Under the pieces are notes generated by a model. The model was given only the letters and a program-made list of their open reading frames with translations, had not been told where the DNA came from and did no database searches. From positions 59,665,848-59,729,847 of the forward strand of contig OV277871.1 in assembly GCA_922989275.2 (NCBI GenBank): a stretch of 64,000 nt of DNA, written 5' to 3'. Below are positions 53,680 through 63,341 of the stretch, piece after piece (position 1 is the stretch's first letter; each line of letters opens with the position of its first letter). The DNA comes from Gari tellinella (lineage: Eukaryota > Mollusca > Bivalvia > Cardiida > Psammobiidae). A program made the translations under genes and the position numbers.

Positions 53680-55814
53680 TGATTCACTGCAGCTAGATCT
53701 CACACAGTTGAACAGTCTCTCTGCCAAATCCTCAAATGTAGATGATTTAGTTAGTGCATTTTCAATAACAACATCAGAAGTCATAAATAAGCATGCCCCC
53801 CTTGTGGAAAAGACTTTCATCAACAGACCAAATGTACCTTGGTATTCTTCTTACCTAAGGATGCTTAAACAGTATAAAAGGACAATTGAAAAACTCTATT
53901 TAAAAGACAAAACAGGCATAATGAAGGACATTTACAAAAGTGTTAGGGACTCGTACACTGCTGCAGTTTCAAAGGCAAAAGACAGATACTATCAGGAGAT
54001 GATTAGTGGAGCAGAGGGTAATGTAAAAAAAACTATACAAGGTAACCTCCAATCTTTTAGGTCGGTCGAAGGAAAATCCATTGCCAACTCAAACTAATGA
54101 CGTGTCATTGGCTAACGACTTTTTGCGCTACTTTTCTGAGAAAATCAACAAATTGCGAGACACTCTTGACAACATACCGCAAATTAACTCATACAAAGAC
54201 TTGGCTAACACAACACCATTGTCAACAACATTCAGTGTATTTCGGCCTCTTGTAGAGAATGATGTTGTCAAACTGATTAAAAACTCTAAAGCAACGACAT
54301 GTGAACTAGATATCATTCCTACGTCAAGGTTGAAGGAAAACTTATCCCAATTTGCACCTATTATAACTGACATTGTTAATAGGTCTTTGGCATCGGGTGT
54401 TTTTCCAAAAGAATGGAAAGGTGCTTTGATTAATCCACTTTTGAAGAAGAAAGGTCTCCTTTTACAACTCCAGAATTATCGGCCTGTATCGAACGTGTCC
54501 TTTCTTTCGAAAATTCTCGAAAAAGCAGCACTATCTCAAATAACTGACCATGTTGAAACCAATAATCTCTTACCACCATACCAAAGCGCTTATCGCAAAT
54601 TTCATAGCGTAGAAACAGCAATGTTAAAAATGCACAGCGATATCCTGAAAGCAGTTGAACTGAATCTAGTGACGATTGTTGTGATGATTGACCTCAGTGC
54701 AGCATTTGACACTATTGACATTCCTATAGTACTTCAACTTCTCCGTGATGAATTTGGCATTATCAATGCTCCTCTAAATTGGATTAAATCCTACTTGACC
54801 GATAGGACAATGAAGGTTAAGATTGGAAACTCAGCTTCAGACACCGAACCGTTAAAATTTGGCGTTCCACAGGGCTCTTGTGCTGGCCCAGTTATTTTCA
54901 CAATGTATATTGCTGCTCTTAATAGAGTTGTTAAAAACTATACAGCAGATCTTTATGGGTACGCTGATGACCACAAAGTTGCTTTTAGGGTTCAAGCTGG
55001 TGATCATCAGAGTGAATCCTCTATCTTTCACGATCTAAACAACTGCCTTGATGACATTATTTCGTGGATGACAAAATATAAGCTTAAAATGAATAATGCA
55101 AAGACTGAAATTATCGCATATGGAACAAAACAACAATTAAATAAACTGAATATTACTAGTATGACTGTTGGTGGCTGCGAGGTGAAGTGTGTCGATCATG
55201 TGCGTGACCTTGGTGTTTATATGACAAGTACTCTGAATTTTGATTTGCACATTCGTAAAAAGTGTCAAATAGCACATGGTCAGCTAAGAAATTTGAGGTG
55301 TATCCGTAAACATTTATCACAAAAGTCAGCTGAGACTCTCATACACGGACTTATTCATTCACACCTCGATTTTTGTAACGGACTATTTGCTAACATTCCA
55401 GCATATCAGCTAGATAAACTTCAAAAAGTCCAAAATAATGCTGCCAGATTAGTAATGAAAGCAACATATGAGCAGCATAGCTATGACATTCTTAAACAGT
55501 TACACTGGTTGCCTGTTCGTGCGAGGATCATGTTCAAAGTGCTTGTCATTGTTTTCCGAGTTGTACATGGGACCGCACCGAGTTATCTCAGAGACTTGTT
55601 CACTAGGGTGCGAGGGAATTACCGCCTGAGATCGTCTAGCGACATTCAGTTTGTTGTACCTAGACATAGGACGAAGATCGCTGAACGGTCACTTGCGATG
55701 GTTGGCCCAAAATGGTGGAATATGATTCCTAGAGACTTAAAAGCAGTAAAAACTGAAACTGCTTTCAGGAAAAAACTTAAGACACACTTGTTCAGTCAAT
55801 TCTACAATGAATGA
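53680..55814 (+). pseudogene. LINE ORF2: reverse transcriptase, one frameshift
   Basis: Would copy element RNA at a nicked target (target-primed reverse transcription). A first frame open to 54,097 carries the linker (NVPWYSSYLRMLKQYKR, AVSKAKDRYYQEMISG). The second, open from 54,027 to TGA at 55,814, has LLGRSKENPLP, then RT motifs NYRPVSNVSF (residues 132-141 counted from codon 54,081), DLSAAFD (204-210), FGVPQGSCAGP (260-270) and GYADDHKVAF with YADD at about 54,960-54,971. The C-terminal region has HLDFCNGLFANIP, LHWLPVRARIMFKVL, LRSSS, PRHR and WWNMIPRDLKA. The two frames differ by one base at an A8 run (54,025-54,032); seven A would keep one frame. No other break over ~600 codons, so the insertion is recent or the frame was kept until lately. 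Confidence 0.9.
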
Positions 55815-55985
55815 CTAGTGTTTATTAGTGTTCTTAGTGACTTTGATACCTATTGCCTGATATTGTAATTATGTAATAATTAGTATGATCAATTGTAAAG
55901 CGCAATTGAATATTTATACTTTTTGCGCTATATAAGTGTTTCTGTATTTGTATTTGTATTTTTGTAATAAATATCTAATGATTAA
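53680..55985 (+). mobile_element. CR1/L2-type LINE, 5'-truncated, young
   Basis: The insertion starts at about 53,680 with the linker between endonuclease and RT, so the endonuclease and ORF1 are absent (5' truncation). It ends after ORF2 with tgtaaagcgcaattgaata, ttttgcgctatataagtg and a short tandem tail tttctgtatttgtatttgta. A 3' end of short tandem repeats rather than poly-A, together with the AAAGCGC / TTTGCGCTATATAA words, is typical of CR1/L2-group elements. It is the best preserved LINE in the window. Confidence 0.88.
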
Positions 55986-56009
55986 ATTTCGACTGCACCT
56001 GTTTTTAAG

Positions 56010-56644
56010 CCCCCGGCATCGACAGATGCGGGAGCATATAGTAATCGTCCTGTCCGTGCGTCCGTGCGTCCGTCCGTAACAAGGTTAAGTAGATTTTACC
56101 GTTTCGTCTAGCATCAACACCGCTTACCCAAATGCTTTGATACTTATACAGTTGTTGCCTTGGACCATTTCCTATCCACCAATATCACCCAACTTTGATT
56201 TTGACCTTGACCTTGACCTAATTTGGACTTAGAATGTTTCGAATAGGCTATTTCTTGGTTAACTAGAATTTACCGTTTCGTCTAGCATCAACACTATTGA
56301 CTACAATGCTTTGATACTGATACAGTTGTTGCATTGGACCATTCCCTATCCATCAATATCACCTAACTGTGATTTTGACCTTGACCTTGACCTAATTTTG
56401 ACTTAGAATGTTTCGAATAGGCTATTTCTTGGTTAACTAGAATTTACCGTTTCGTCTAGCATCAACACTACTGACTACAATGCTTTGATACTCATACAAT
56501 TATTGCCTTGGACCATTACCAACTCACCAATAATACCCAAGCTCAGTTTGACCCTGACCTTGACCTAATTTGGACTTAGAAAAGAACATATTGTCAAGGA
56601 TGCCACCGGGGGCATAAGCGTTTATTGAACGCGCAGTCTTGTTT
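56010..56644 (+). mobile_element. HINE-3 array element
   Basis: Left cccccggcatcgacagatgc, then gggagcatatagt and a short (TCCGTGCG)n tract. Three ~175 bp units follow (ttaccgtttcgtctagcatc, aatgctttgatactgataca, ttgttgcattggaccattcc, gattttgaccttgaccttga). It closes with inverted gatgccaccgggggc (56,599-56,613), hairpin GCGTT-tattg-AACGC (56,618-56,632) and tail gcagtcttgttt. Third variant of the same plan. It lies 25 bp after the LINE tail. Confidence 0.78.
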
Positions 56645-57350
56645 TTAATTGAGTTTTAGTTTAGTTTAAACAATATTTTATTCAGAAGAAAAGGATTGGA
56701 CAACAGGCAAAGCCTATGTGAGTCCTCTCCAAAGTTTGACTCTAAAACAGTGGAACTGAAGTTATTCCGACGTCATGAATGACGTCATAGAGTGGAACAG
56801 AAGTTATTTATTGTATAAGCGTTAACGATACCCAAACAAACGCAATGCACTAAAGTATAGAAAATGACAAATGCTTTTAAAAAGTTTAAACTACATGTAG
56901 ATCGAAATATGTAAAGCTGAGTGGCAAACAATTAGACGTCTAATATCCAGATACGAGTCTATTAAGAAAACAAGTATTCTTTTCGACAGTAACCTCCAGT
57001 ACAGAGATGTTATTTTTCCCAATATAGCGTATGAGATGATATTATCATTTCCCGCTTAAATTTGGGCGAAACGAAAATGCAAATCTATAAAAACAGTATA
57101 TATAGAATGCTCAGTGGCTTAGTTGAAACTAAGAAGCAAACAGTTTACACCCTAATCTGAAGCCGATTTATTATGTTAGGAATCTGGCCCTTTACTTTGT
57201 GTTACAAATTGCTTTAACATGAACGTTGTTTTTGACAAATAACGTATTATTACTGTAACAATATTAGTTGCAATAATTAACCTATAATAACCCGTCTAAC
57301 ACAGTCGCTACCATATTTTCGTCTTCTTAAATTATTCACCTGTTATTATT
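56645..57350 (+). repeat. two decayed M-A relics and AT-rich DNA
   Basis: About 56,750-56,998: acagtggaactgaagttatt, acccaaacaaacgcaatgca, gagtggcaaacaattagacg, ending gacagtaacctccagtacag. About 56,998-57,190: tacagagatgttatttttcc, cccgcttaaatttgggcga, agaagcaaacagtttacacc. Neither keeps a complete hairpin. The block tttattcagaagaaaaggat at 56,670 resembles the edge of a further unknown repeat. Confidence 0.55.
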
Positions 57351-57693
57351 TACAGTGCTCCCTCTCTACAACGACACCTAATGGGATACCAATAGTGTGT
57401 GCGTTGTTCGGATGGAGTCGTTAGATGTAGGATAGTTGCTTACATTTGCAAACAGCTTCAATCTGGATCAGACGCTGCTGGACGAGGTGTCTGATCTCGA
57501 TTCAAGTTGTTTGCCACTTGGCATTATGTTTTAATTCAGTCAAATGTCCATTATGTGAATTTAAGAAACACAGCAGACGACATTGCAGCCGTGTAAAGGT
57601 TATACATAATTGCCACGTTAGAGCAACATCAACAATCATTGTTTAAGGAGGGAATCGTTGTTCCGAGGGTACATGTTGGGAGAGAGCACTGTA
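57351..57693. repeat. M-C element, cleanest copy
   Basis: The left boundary tacagtgctccctctctaca and the right boundary gttgggagagagcactgta are flanked by TA, so a Tc1/mariner-type target site is likely. HP 57,441-57,512 (gcaaacagcttcaatctgga ... gctgctggacgaggtg ... ctcgattcaagttgtttgcc). The interior again holds cagcagacgacattgcagcc. Non-coding, ~343 bp. Confidence 0.9.
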
Positions 57694-58195
57694 TACCATT
57701 TTGAGAGTTGTGTGCTCTGAATAAATAAACATTGCTATGAGTTTCAAACTAGGCTGCGTCTCATCAAAATCCAAACTGTTTGCAAATGTTAATGTTATTG
57801 GCCTTAGCAGCGAAATGTGAACACGTAATTCTTTAAAACAAATTCCAGTCGATCGCAAAGAACTGCACTGCGTTCATTAGCGCGAACCCTAGCAAACATC
57901 TCGTCGCGATCCTCTCTGCTGTGTGCAAACCACAGGTTCACGTGGCTTCAACATTGACCGCTTATGTCTCTCTCCTTGTCACTCCTTCTGTGGTTCGCCC
58001 CGAGCAAAGAGGTTCGCGACAAGAGGTCCGCTAGAGTTATGGCTTATGAGCACGGGGCATTTGCCAATTTAAACATAACTCGACGTCTGCACTGTTGCAA
58101 CGCCGATTAAATAGGTTGTACACATTTTCTACATTTGATTGCTTTGGCGTTTGACTTAATAGCTATACACCCATGTTAAATAACAATATTTGCAA
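57694..58195. other. no gene; GC-richer patch
   Basis: An M-B scrap at 57,750-57,812 (tctcatcaaaatccaaactg, ccttagcagcgaaatgtg). 57,850-58,030 is GC-richer than its surroundings (ctcgtcgcgatcctctctgc, gttcgccccgagcaaagagg) but has no open frame or RNA fold that I recognise. Confidence 0.4.
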
Positions 58196-58334
58196 TGTGC
58201 GTTACGCGGCGTCTGATCTGAATTCAATATTATGAATTATGTAAGTAATTTCCCTCCCTATAACAACTACTTCCGAACAGCAAACACATTATTTGATTCC
58301 TATGTGATGTTGTTGTAGAGAAGGAACACAGTGA
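58196..58334. repeat. M-C right-end fragment
   Basis: Begins in the hairpin (gttacgcggcgtctgatctg), then ccctccctataacaactact, gaacagcaaacacattattt and gttgtagagaaggaacacag. The left half is missing. Confidence 0.7.
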
Positions 58335-58662
58335 TGGAAATATTAATATAACATATTAGTTCTCTTCTGGCGATTGCCGCAATTCTCCTGGGAAATCAGT
58401 CTGTGCTGTTATTTTTTGCTTTGGTGCAAAATATATGTAATTGCATGGTCAGTCTTGCTTAAGACTTTTCCTATCAGCAATATAGTTTATCTGGTGTACA
58501 TATATAATTGTTTCACGTTTAAATCATCGAATATGACACATCAGATAGGCAGTTCCAGTTAAAACTAAGTGTACATGTCGTCCATTAATGACTAGTTGGG
58601 GTTCATGTTGGTATATAATACAAAAATGAATGCAGACACATTTCAAATTGAAAACTAGTGCA
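58335..58662. other. no recognised feature
   Basis: AT-rich DNA directly outside the large palindrome. Confidence 0.5.
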
Positions 58663-59344
58663 GGGCCCGTATTCTGAAACACTCTTAGATAACTTTTACT
58701 CTAAGTAAATCAATATTCTCTTAGTTTTCGGCAATTTAGTCTAAGTATTTGATGATATACTCTTAGAAAGTGAAAAAACTAAGATAATTCTAAACTCGAC
58801 ATATTTCACTAAGTATAACGATATACTCTTAGAAAATCAATATAGTCTTAGTTTTCGGCCATTTCAACTAAGTATTTGGAGATTCCCTCTTAGAAAGATG
58901 AAAAAAACTAAGAAAATTCTCAACTCGCCAAATTTACTATAGAATTTTCTCAAAACTTTAGAAAACTGTGACCCTCTCTTAACTTCTTAGAATTTTCTAG
59001 GATTAGAACACGAACGTTTATTAAGCAGTAATAACAGGTAGAATAGATAATTTATTGAATAAAAATCGTTTATAGACCTATAGATACGTTTAGAGGATGT
59101 TTTTGAGCCGACGTTTGTGTTTGAGTGGCTTCGTGAAATTGGGTCAAAGTCTGGGTGGGGTAACGTCATTACAAAGGACTGGGATTACTGTTTAAGACAT
59201 TATTACATACGGTCTTCATCGCAAAAACGTGGAAAAGATCGACATCTATTCAAAGTCTATATTTTTAGTAATAAATGACCACTGTATGTACCAAAACTAG
59301 TGTAAATACATAATTAGGTTCACAATTATAATTAACTAACAAGC

Positions 59345-59416
59345 CTCAATCGATAGCGAGTCTTACTTGCATGTCGGGGGTCGCCGGTTCGAGCCACACA
59401 GGGTACGATCTTTTTT
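59345..59416 (+). repeat. tRNA-derived module, left arm
   Basis: ctcaatcgatagcgagtctt (A-box remnant, lacking the preceding ~20 bases), cgccggttcgagccacacag (B box ggttcgagcc at 59,385-59,394) and then gatctttttttc, a possible pol III terminator. Confidence 0.65.
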
Positions 59417-59507
59417 TCTTAACAACCCCCTTCTTTTTTTTTGCTTTTTTTTTTTTAAAAATCATCATTATTTCTATAGATTCGTTTCTTTAGATACAAA
59501 TAACTGT

Positions 59508-59750
59508 TTAATTCTTTCAATGCCACTTTCGTAATAGTTTACTACTTCACCGTTTCATTGTCGTCTGCTTCAATTTTGTTGTCTGCAATATCGTTTCAAA
59601 GTAAATCGTAAGGCAGTATGACTGAAAAGAATTCAATACGAGTGCCAAATAGTTTGGATCCTCATCAGACGCCGCGTTACGCGGCGTCTGATCAAGGTCC
59701 AAACTGATTGCAAACGTGATTTTAGGCGCCATTGAGAGTGAAAGGGTTAA
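59508..59750. repeat. M-B element within the left arm
   Basis: Bounded by TTAA: left ttaattctttcaatgccact, right attgagagtgaaagggttaa. HP 59,643-59,712 is almost perfect (gccgcgttacgcggc tip). ttgtcgtctgcttcaatttt and gttgtctgcaatatc lie in the left half. 243 bp. Confidence 0.9.
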
Positions 59751-59879
59751 AGCATGCTAAAATTGAAGTAAAAGTCTCCAATTAGAAATTTTCCTTCTTA
59801 TTGTCAGCCTGCTAGTTCTAGTAATGACTTTCATGTTTCTACTATTTCTTGATATTTGAAAAGCATTAAGAAAAGTGTC

Positions 59880-60060
59880 CTGCAGATTGATGTTTAACCA
59901 TTGTCATGCAGAATTGTCATCTGCTGCAAACACATCATCTGCAGAAACAACATAATCAATTTGATACTTTCAAAACTTAAAAACAGTAAAATATGACTAA
60001 CTGGCATTACGCGGCGTCTGATCTGGATCTTTACTGTATAGAAACTGTTAACACATTTTA
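59880..60060. repeat. M-B relic in the palindrome spacer
   Basis: ttgtcatctgctgcaaacac, catctgcagaaacaac, then a one-armed hairpin ggcattacgcggcgtctgat, ctggatctttactgt. Confidence 0.6.
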
Positions 60061-60161
60061 TCCAAGTCGCGCTTAGCATAATAAGAGGGTTTCTTTTAAA
60101 GCAGGCTGCAAATAAGAAGGAAACCTTTAATTGGAGACTTTTACATCAATTCTAGCATGCT

Positions 60162-60595
60162 TTAACCCTTTCACTCTGGCGCCTAAATGCGCGTTTGCAA
60201 ACAGATTGGATCTATTATCAGGATCCAAACTATTTGGCACTCGTATTGAATTCTTTTCAGTCATACAATTAACTTTAAAAAGATACTGCAGACAACAGAA
60301 TTGAAGCAGACGACAATGCAACTGTAAGAATTAGACTCACTCTCGCCTAAAGGAACGTTTGCAAACATTTTGCACCTTGATCAGACGCCGCGTTTCGCGA
60401 AACGCGGCGTCTGATCAGGATCCAAACTGTTTGACACTCGTACTGAATTCTTTTCAGTTATACTTCCTTACATTTAAGGCTTTGAAACGATATTGCAGGC
60501 AACAAAATTGATGCAGACAACAAGAACATTTAAAGGAGTAAACTATCACAAAAGTTTGGCAGTGGAAGGATAAAGCAGTTATTTGTATTTAAAGA
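60162..60595. repeat. two M-B copies in tandem in the right arm
   Basis: First copy from ttaaccctttcactctggcg (60,162) to gcagacgacaatgcaactgt (60,322); its hairpin lost the tip (gattggatctattatcaggatccaaact as two joined pieces at 60,205-60,232). Second copy from actcactctcgcctaaagga to ggcagtggaaggataaag, with a perfect tip in which gccgcgtttcg pairs with cgaaacgcggc (60,387-60,408). The first is the mirror partner of the left-arm copy. Confidence 0.8.
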
Positions 60596-60670
60596 AATTA
60601 ATCTATGGAACCTATGGAACTAGTGATGATAATTAAAAAAAAAGAAGGGTGTTGTTAAGAAAAAAAAGAT

Positions 60671-60743
60671 CGTACCCTGTGTGGCTCGAACCGGCTACCC
60701 CCGTCATGCCAGGCAGAGTCGCTATCGATTGAGCTACGGCGAC
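60671..60743 (-). repeat. tRNA-derived module, right arm
   Basis: Minus strand: gtcgccgtagctcaatcgat and agcgactctgcctggcatga, then gggggtagccggttcgagcc and acacagggtacga, followed by gatcttttttttc. A box (TAGCTCAATCGATAGCG) and B box (GGTTCGAGCC) are both good, spaced as in a tRNA; the middle resembles an Ala-type anticodon loop. The acceptor stem does not pair, so this is a SINE-type head and not a tRNA gene. Its mirror copy at 59,345 lacks the first ~20 bases. Confidence 0.7.
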
Positions 60744-61424
60744 TTCGTTGAAATTTGGCTTGTTAGTTAGTTATAATTGTGAACCTAATTATGTATTTAC
60801 GCTTATGTATAAACACTTTTTATTCAATTAATTATCTATTCTACTTATTCTGGGACAATGATGGCTGCTTTATAAACGGGAGAAGAAAACAAACCAGAAA
60901 ACTACAGCGCAAATAAACAGTCACACATGTTAGTATGCGAGAAGAGTGACGTCATTTTAGTCGGGAAAGTCCCTGACAACGGCCATAATTTACTCTTAGT
61001 TTTTTTTTCGCTAAGAAAATAATTTAGTATTTTCTTAGAGTAAAAGTTAGCGAAAAATAATATTAGTTGAAAATGTTAGAGTTTAGAAATTTCTAATTAA
61101 AATACATAGAATGTTTCAGAATACGGCCCCAGATCCTAACCATTGGGATTCGACATACTTTTGGCGTAGGTTGTTAATATAAACTAAATGGTTGTTTCTT
61201 CCCTTGTCCAATGAATCATAGTGCCGAGTAAACATGCGAACAAACAACCTGTAAAGAGGAAAAACGCGTGTCCTATACAAACAGTGAGGACTCTAATCAG
61301 AGCTCTCATGATTTTTTGTTTGTTTTTTTGTAATAGTCTACAAATGTATTAAACTAAATGTGAAGCTATGTTTTCAAAATGTGTTTGAGAAATAAATTAG
61401 CTCTCCCATATCAGAATAACTTGT

Positions 61425-61565
61425 AAATGTTCCCCAACAAGCGCGTTTGTTCTAAAATGACTATGACCAAGGCCAACTGGTTGGAGCCAGATCAGACACG
61501 GGGTAAACCGTCGTCAAACCGTCACCAGGCTCCAAACTGTTTGCCATAAAGATTGAAATATAAAC
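61425..61565 (-). repeat. M-A relic
   Basis: tccccaacaagcgcgtttgt, ggttggagccagatcagaca, cggggtaaaccgtcgtcaaa, ccaggctccaaactgtttgc. Terminal repeats lost; a small duplication (accgtc ... accgtc) at the hairpin tip. Confidence 0.7.
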
Positions 61566-61944
61566 AGTAGAAACGCGATAATTTGAATGAGAATTCGCTT
61601 TATTTCGAACATACCCATTCTTCAAAGTTTCTTCTTTTATTAGAGACAACACGTTTCCGTCAAAAAATTAGCTATCCACTATTGGGAAAAGGAAAGCTTG
61701 TTACGGTAGATGTAGGCCATTTTAGAAGCTTGAATAGTACAAAATAATAGTGCGTTCTCATTGGTCAACAATTAAATCTGCCAATCGTAGTTCAGTACTG
61801 ATTGTAGTCACTTTGGTATTTCATCTTACATCCGCTTGTAAATGTTACCAAACTTTCGCTTGCGCATTAAGTGAAGAAATACGGTTTCAGATATCTGAGT
61901 TCGGACAAAGTAATGATTTGAGAGATAAGTGGTGCATGTAATGC
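61566..61944. other. no recognised feature
   Basis: AT-rich spacer; the 63-codon frame at 61,750-61,941 has no signature. Confidence 0.45.
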
Positions 61945-62130
61945 ATTGGCGCCAAATGACAACTTTGCAAACAGTTTGGATCCTGACGAGACGCCGCGCA
62001 ATGCGGCGTCTGATCAGGATTCAATCTGCTTGATACTCATATCAATATTTCTTCAGTCGTAACTGCCTTAAATCGAACATGAACAAATATTACAGACGCC
62101 ATTGTTACAGCAGACAGTGAAAGAGTAAAA
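61945..62130. repeat. M-B element
   Basis: attggcgccaaatgacaact, hairpin 61,967-62,033 (gcaaacagtttggatcctga ... gccgcgcaatgcggc ... caggattcaatctgcttg), ttcttcagtcgtaactgcct, then cagcagacagtgaaagagta. Confidence 0.82.
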
Positions 62131-62214
62131 TCACAATGAAAGTAAAGCACACACATGTTACAGAGCTACCTGTAACAGGATAAAGGACATACATACATAT
62201 TATATGCATTCTAT

Positions 62215-62376
62215 GTTACATTGATCCTGGTCGAACCTGGAACTTGTCTACATTTCACGGACGAAATTTAGTCAAACAGTTTTGAACCTGATCAGACGCC
62301 GCGTTTAGTGGTGTCTGGTCAGGATCCAAACTTTTTGCAAGTTGACTTTAGGTGATTTGGTTTGTGAAAGGGTTAA
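62215..62376. repeat. M-B element, right portion
   Basis: gtcaaacagttttgaacctg, hairpin tip gccgcgtttagtggtg, right arm ggtcaggatccaaacttttt, right end ggtttgtgaaagggttaa. Confidence 0.75.
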
Positions 62377-63015
62377 CATGTTTCAAGAATGGAAGACAGC
62401 AGCTAAAGCATTAAAATATAAATGTCTATAAATGATTCCTGGAAAGCATTACAGAACAATACGCCACATGTGCTGTGCTGAGTTAAGAAACACCAGCTGC
62501 CAAACTGCAGCAATAAATATCTTAACACTAATAAAACACCATAAAATAAATTAATATATATATAACATGTTATTACTTAAGCTGGGGCTAAGGTGATTCA
62601 TGTAAATAACGTATGCATCAAATATACTTAAACTAAAATACTTTAGTGTACAAACAACGTTTTCATATATGCGCGAATTATTTCATAATGATGATGTTAT
62701 GTAATTAAATAGCAGTAAGGATATACTTCTTCTACATTGTAATATTTCTATTAAGCTTTACCTTGAGTTCAATCTCTCTCTTTGCTATCTACATCTATCT
62801 AGGAAACTATCAAATACAGCTGAAATAGGTTATTAGATTCCCCCAAAGTGTCAGGGAAACTGTTTTTTTGCAAACAGTTTTGAGTAGATTAGAAAATTAT
62901 CAATCGTGTTTCAGTGCATACGTGTTGATAAGTAGAGAAAACATTATCTCCAACAGTACATGCTTCAAACATATAAGTGTATACAGTCGGCTGTTCTTAT
63001 AGTCCGTCATTGTTT
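62377..63015. other. no gene; minor HP/M-A scraps
   Basis: A scrap tttgcaaacagttttgagta at 62,867 with tagagaaaacattatctcca at 62,933 may be a gutted M-A copy. Otherwise AT-rich. Confidence 0.45.
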
Positions 63016-63206
63016 TAACGCTTTCATGATCAAATGTATCGTGAATTGTATTCCTTCACCGTCATATTGTTGTCTATGTCAATATAGTTGTCTGCAATAT
63101 TCTTTAAAAGTTAAAATTAAGGAAGTATGATTGAATAAATTTCAAAACGAGTGTCAAGCAGTTTGGAAACGCGCCTTTTGGCGTCATTTATAGTGAAAGG
63201 GTTTAG
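63016..63206. repeat. M-B element without its hairpin
   Basis: Left ttaacgctttcatgatcaaa, tattgttgtctatgtcaata, gttgtctgcaatattcttta, then gtgtcaagcagtttgg followed at once by aaacgcgccttttggcgtca and tatagtgaaagggttta. The hairpin tip and right arm are missing while both flanks are intact. Confidence 0.82.
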
Positions 63207-63341
63207 GTCGGTTTACGGTCGCAATTCTGAAAATACAACAGAACGGAACAGAACAACACTTTATTTCGTCTCAGGCATGCAGCATGAGGTACATTATATA
63301 AACAAGAAGAACAATGACCTAGCATTGCTTATTCACACATT

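Larger units (their letters stand above)
58663..61130. mobile_element. 2.5 kb near-palindromic foldback element
   Basis: Left end gggcccgtattctgaaac, right end gtttcagaatacggcccc. Proceeding inwards the arms match in mirror order: cttttactctaag / cttagagtaaaag; tagaatagataatttattga / caattaattatctattcta; aattaggttcacaattataa / its inverse; a tRNA-like module plus T-rich tract; an M-B element; and ctaaaattgaagtaaaagtc / its near inverse. Arms are roughly 1.1 kb and 1.0 kb around a spacer at about 59,798-60,115. The right arm carries an extra M-B copy and the left outer arm extra cttagttttcgg repeats. No transposase frame seen; no clear target duplication. Confidence 0.8.

Noticed and set aside
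53615..54097. Stand-alone 160-codon host gene
   Set aside because: It is LINE linker sequence fused to the M-A end; the Tyr/Lys-rich AVSKAKDRYYQEMISG segment is LINE-like.
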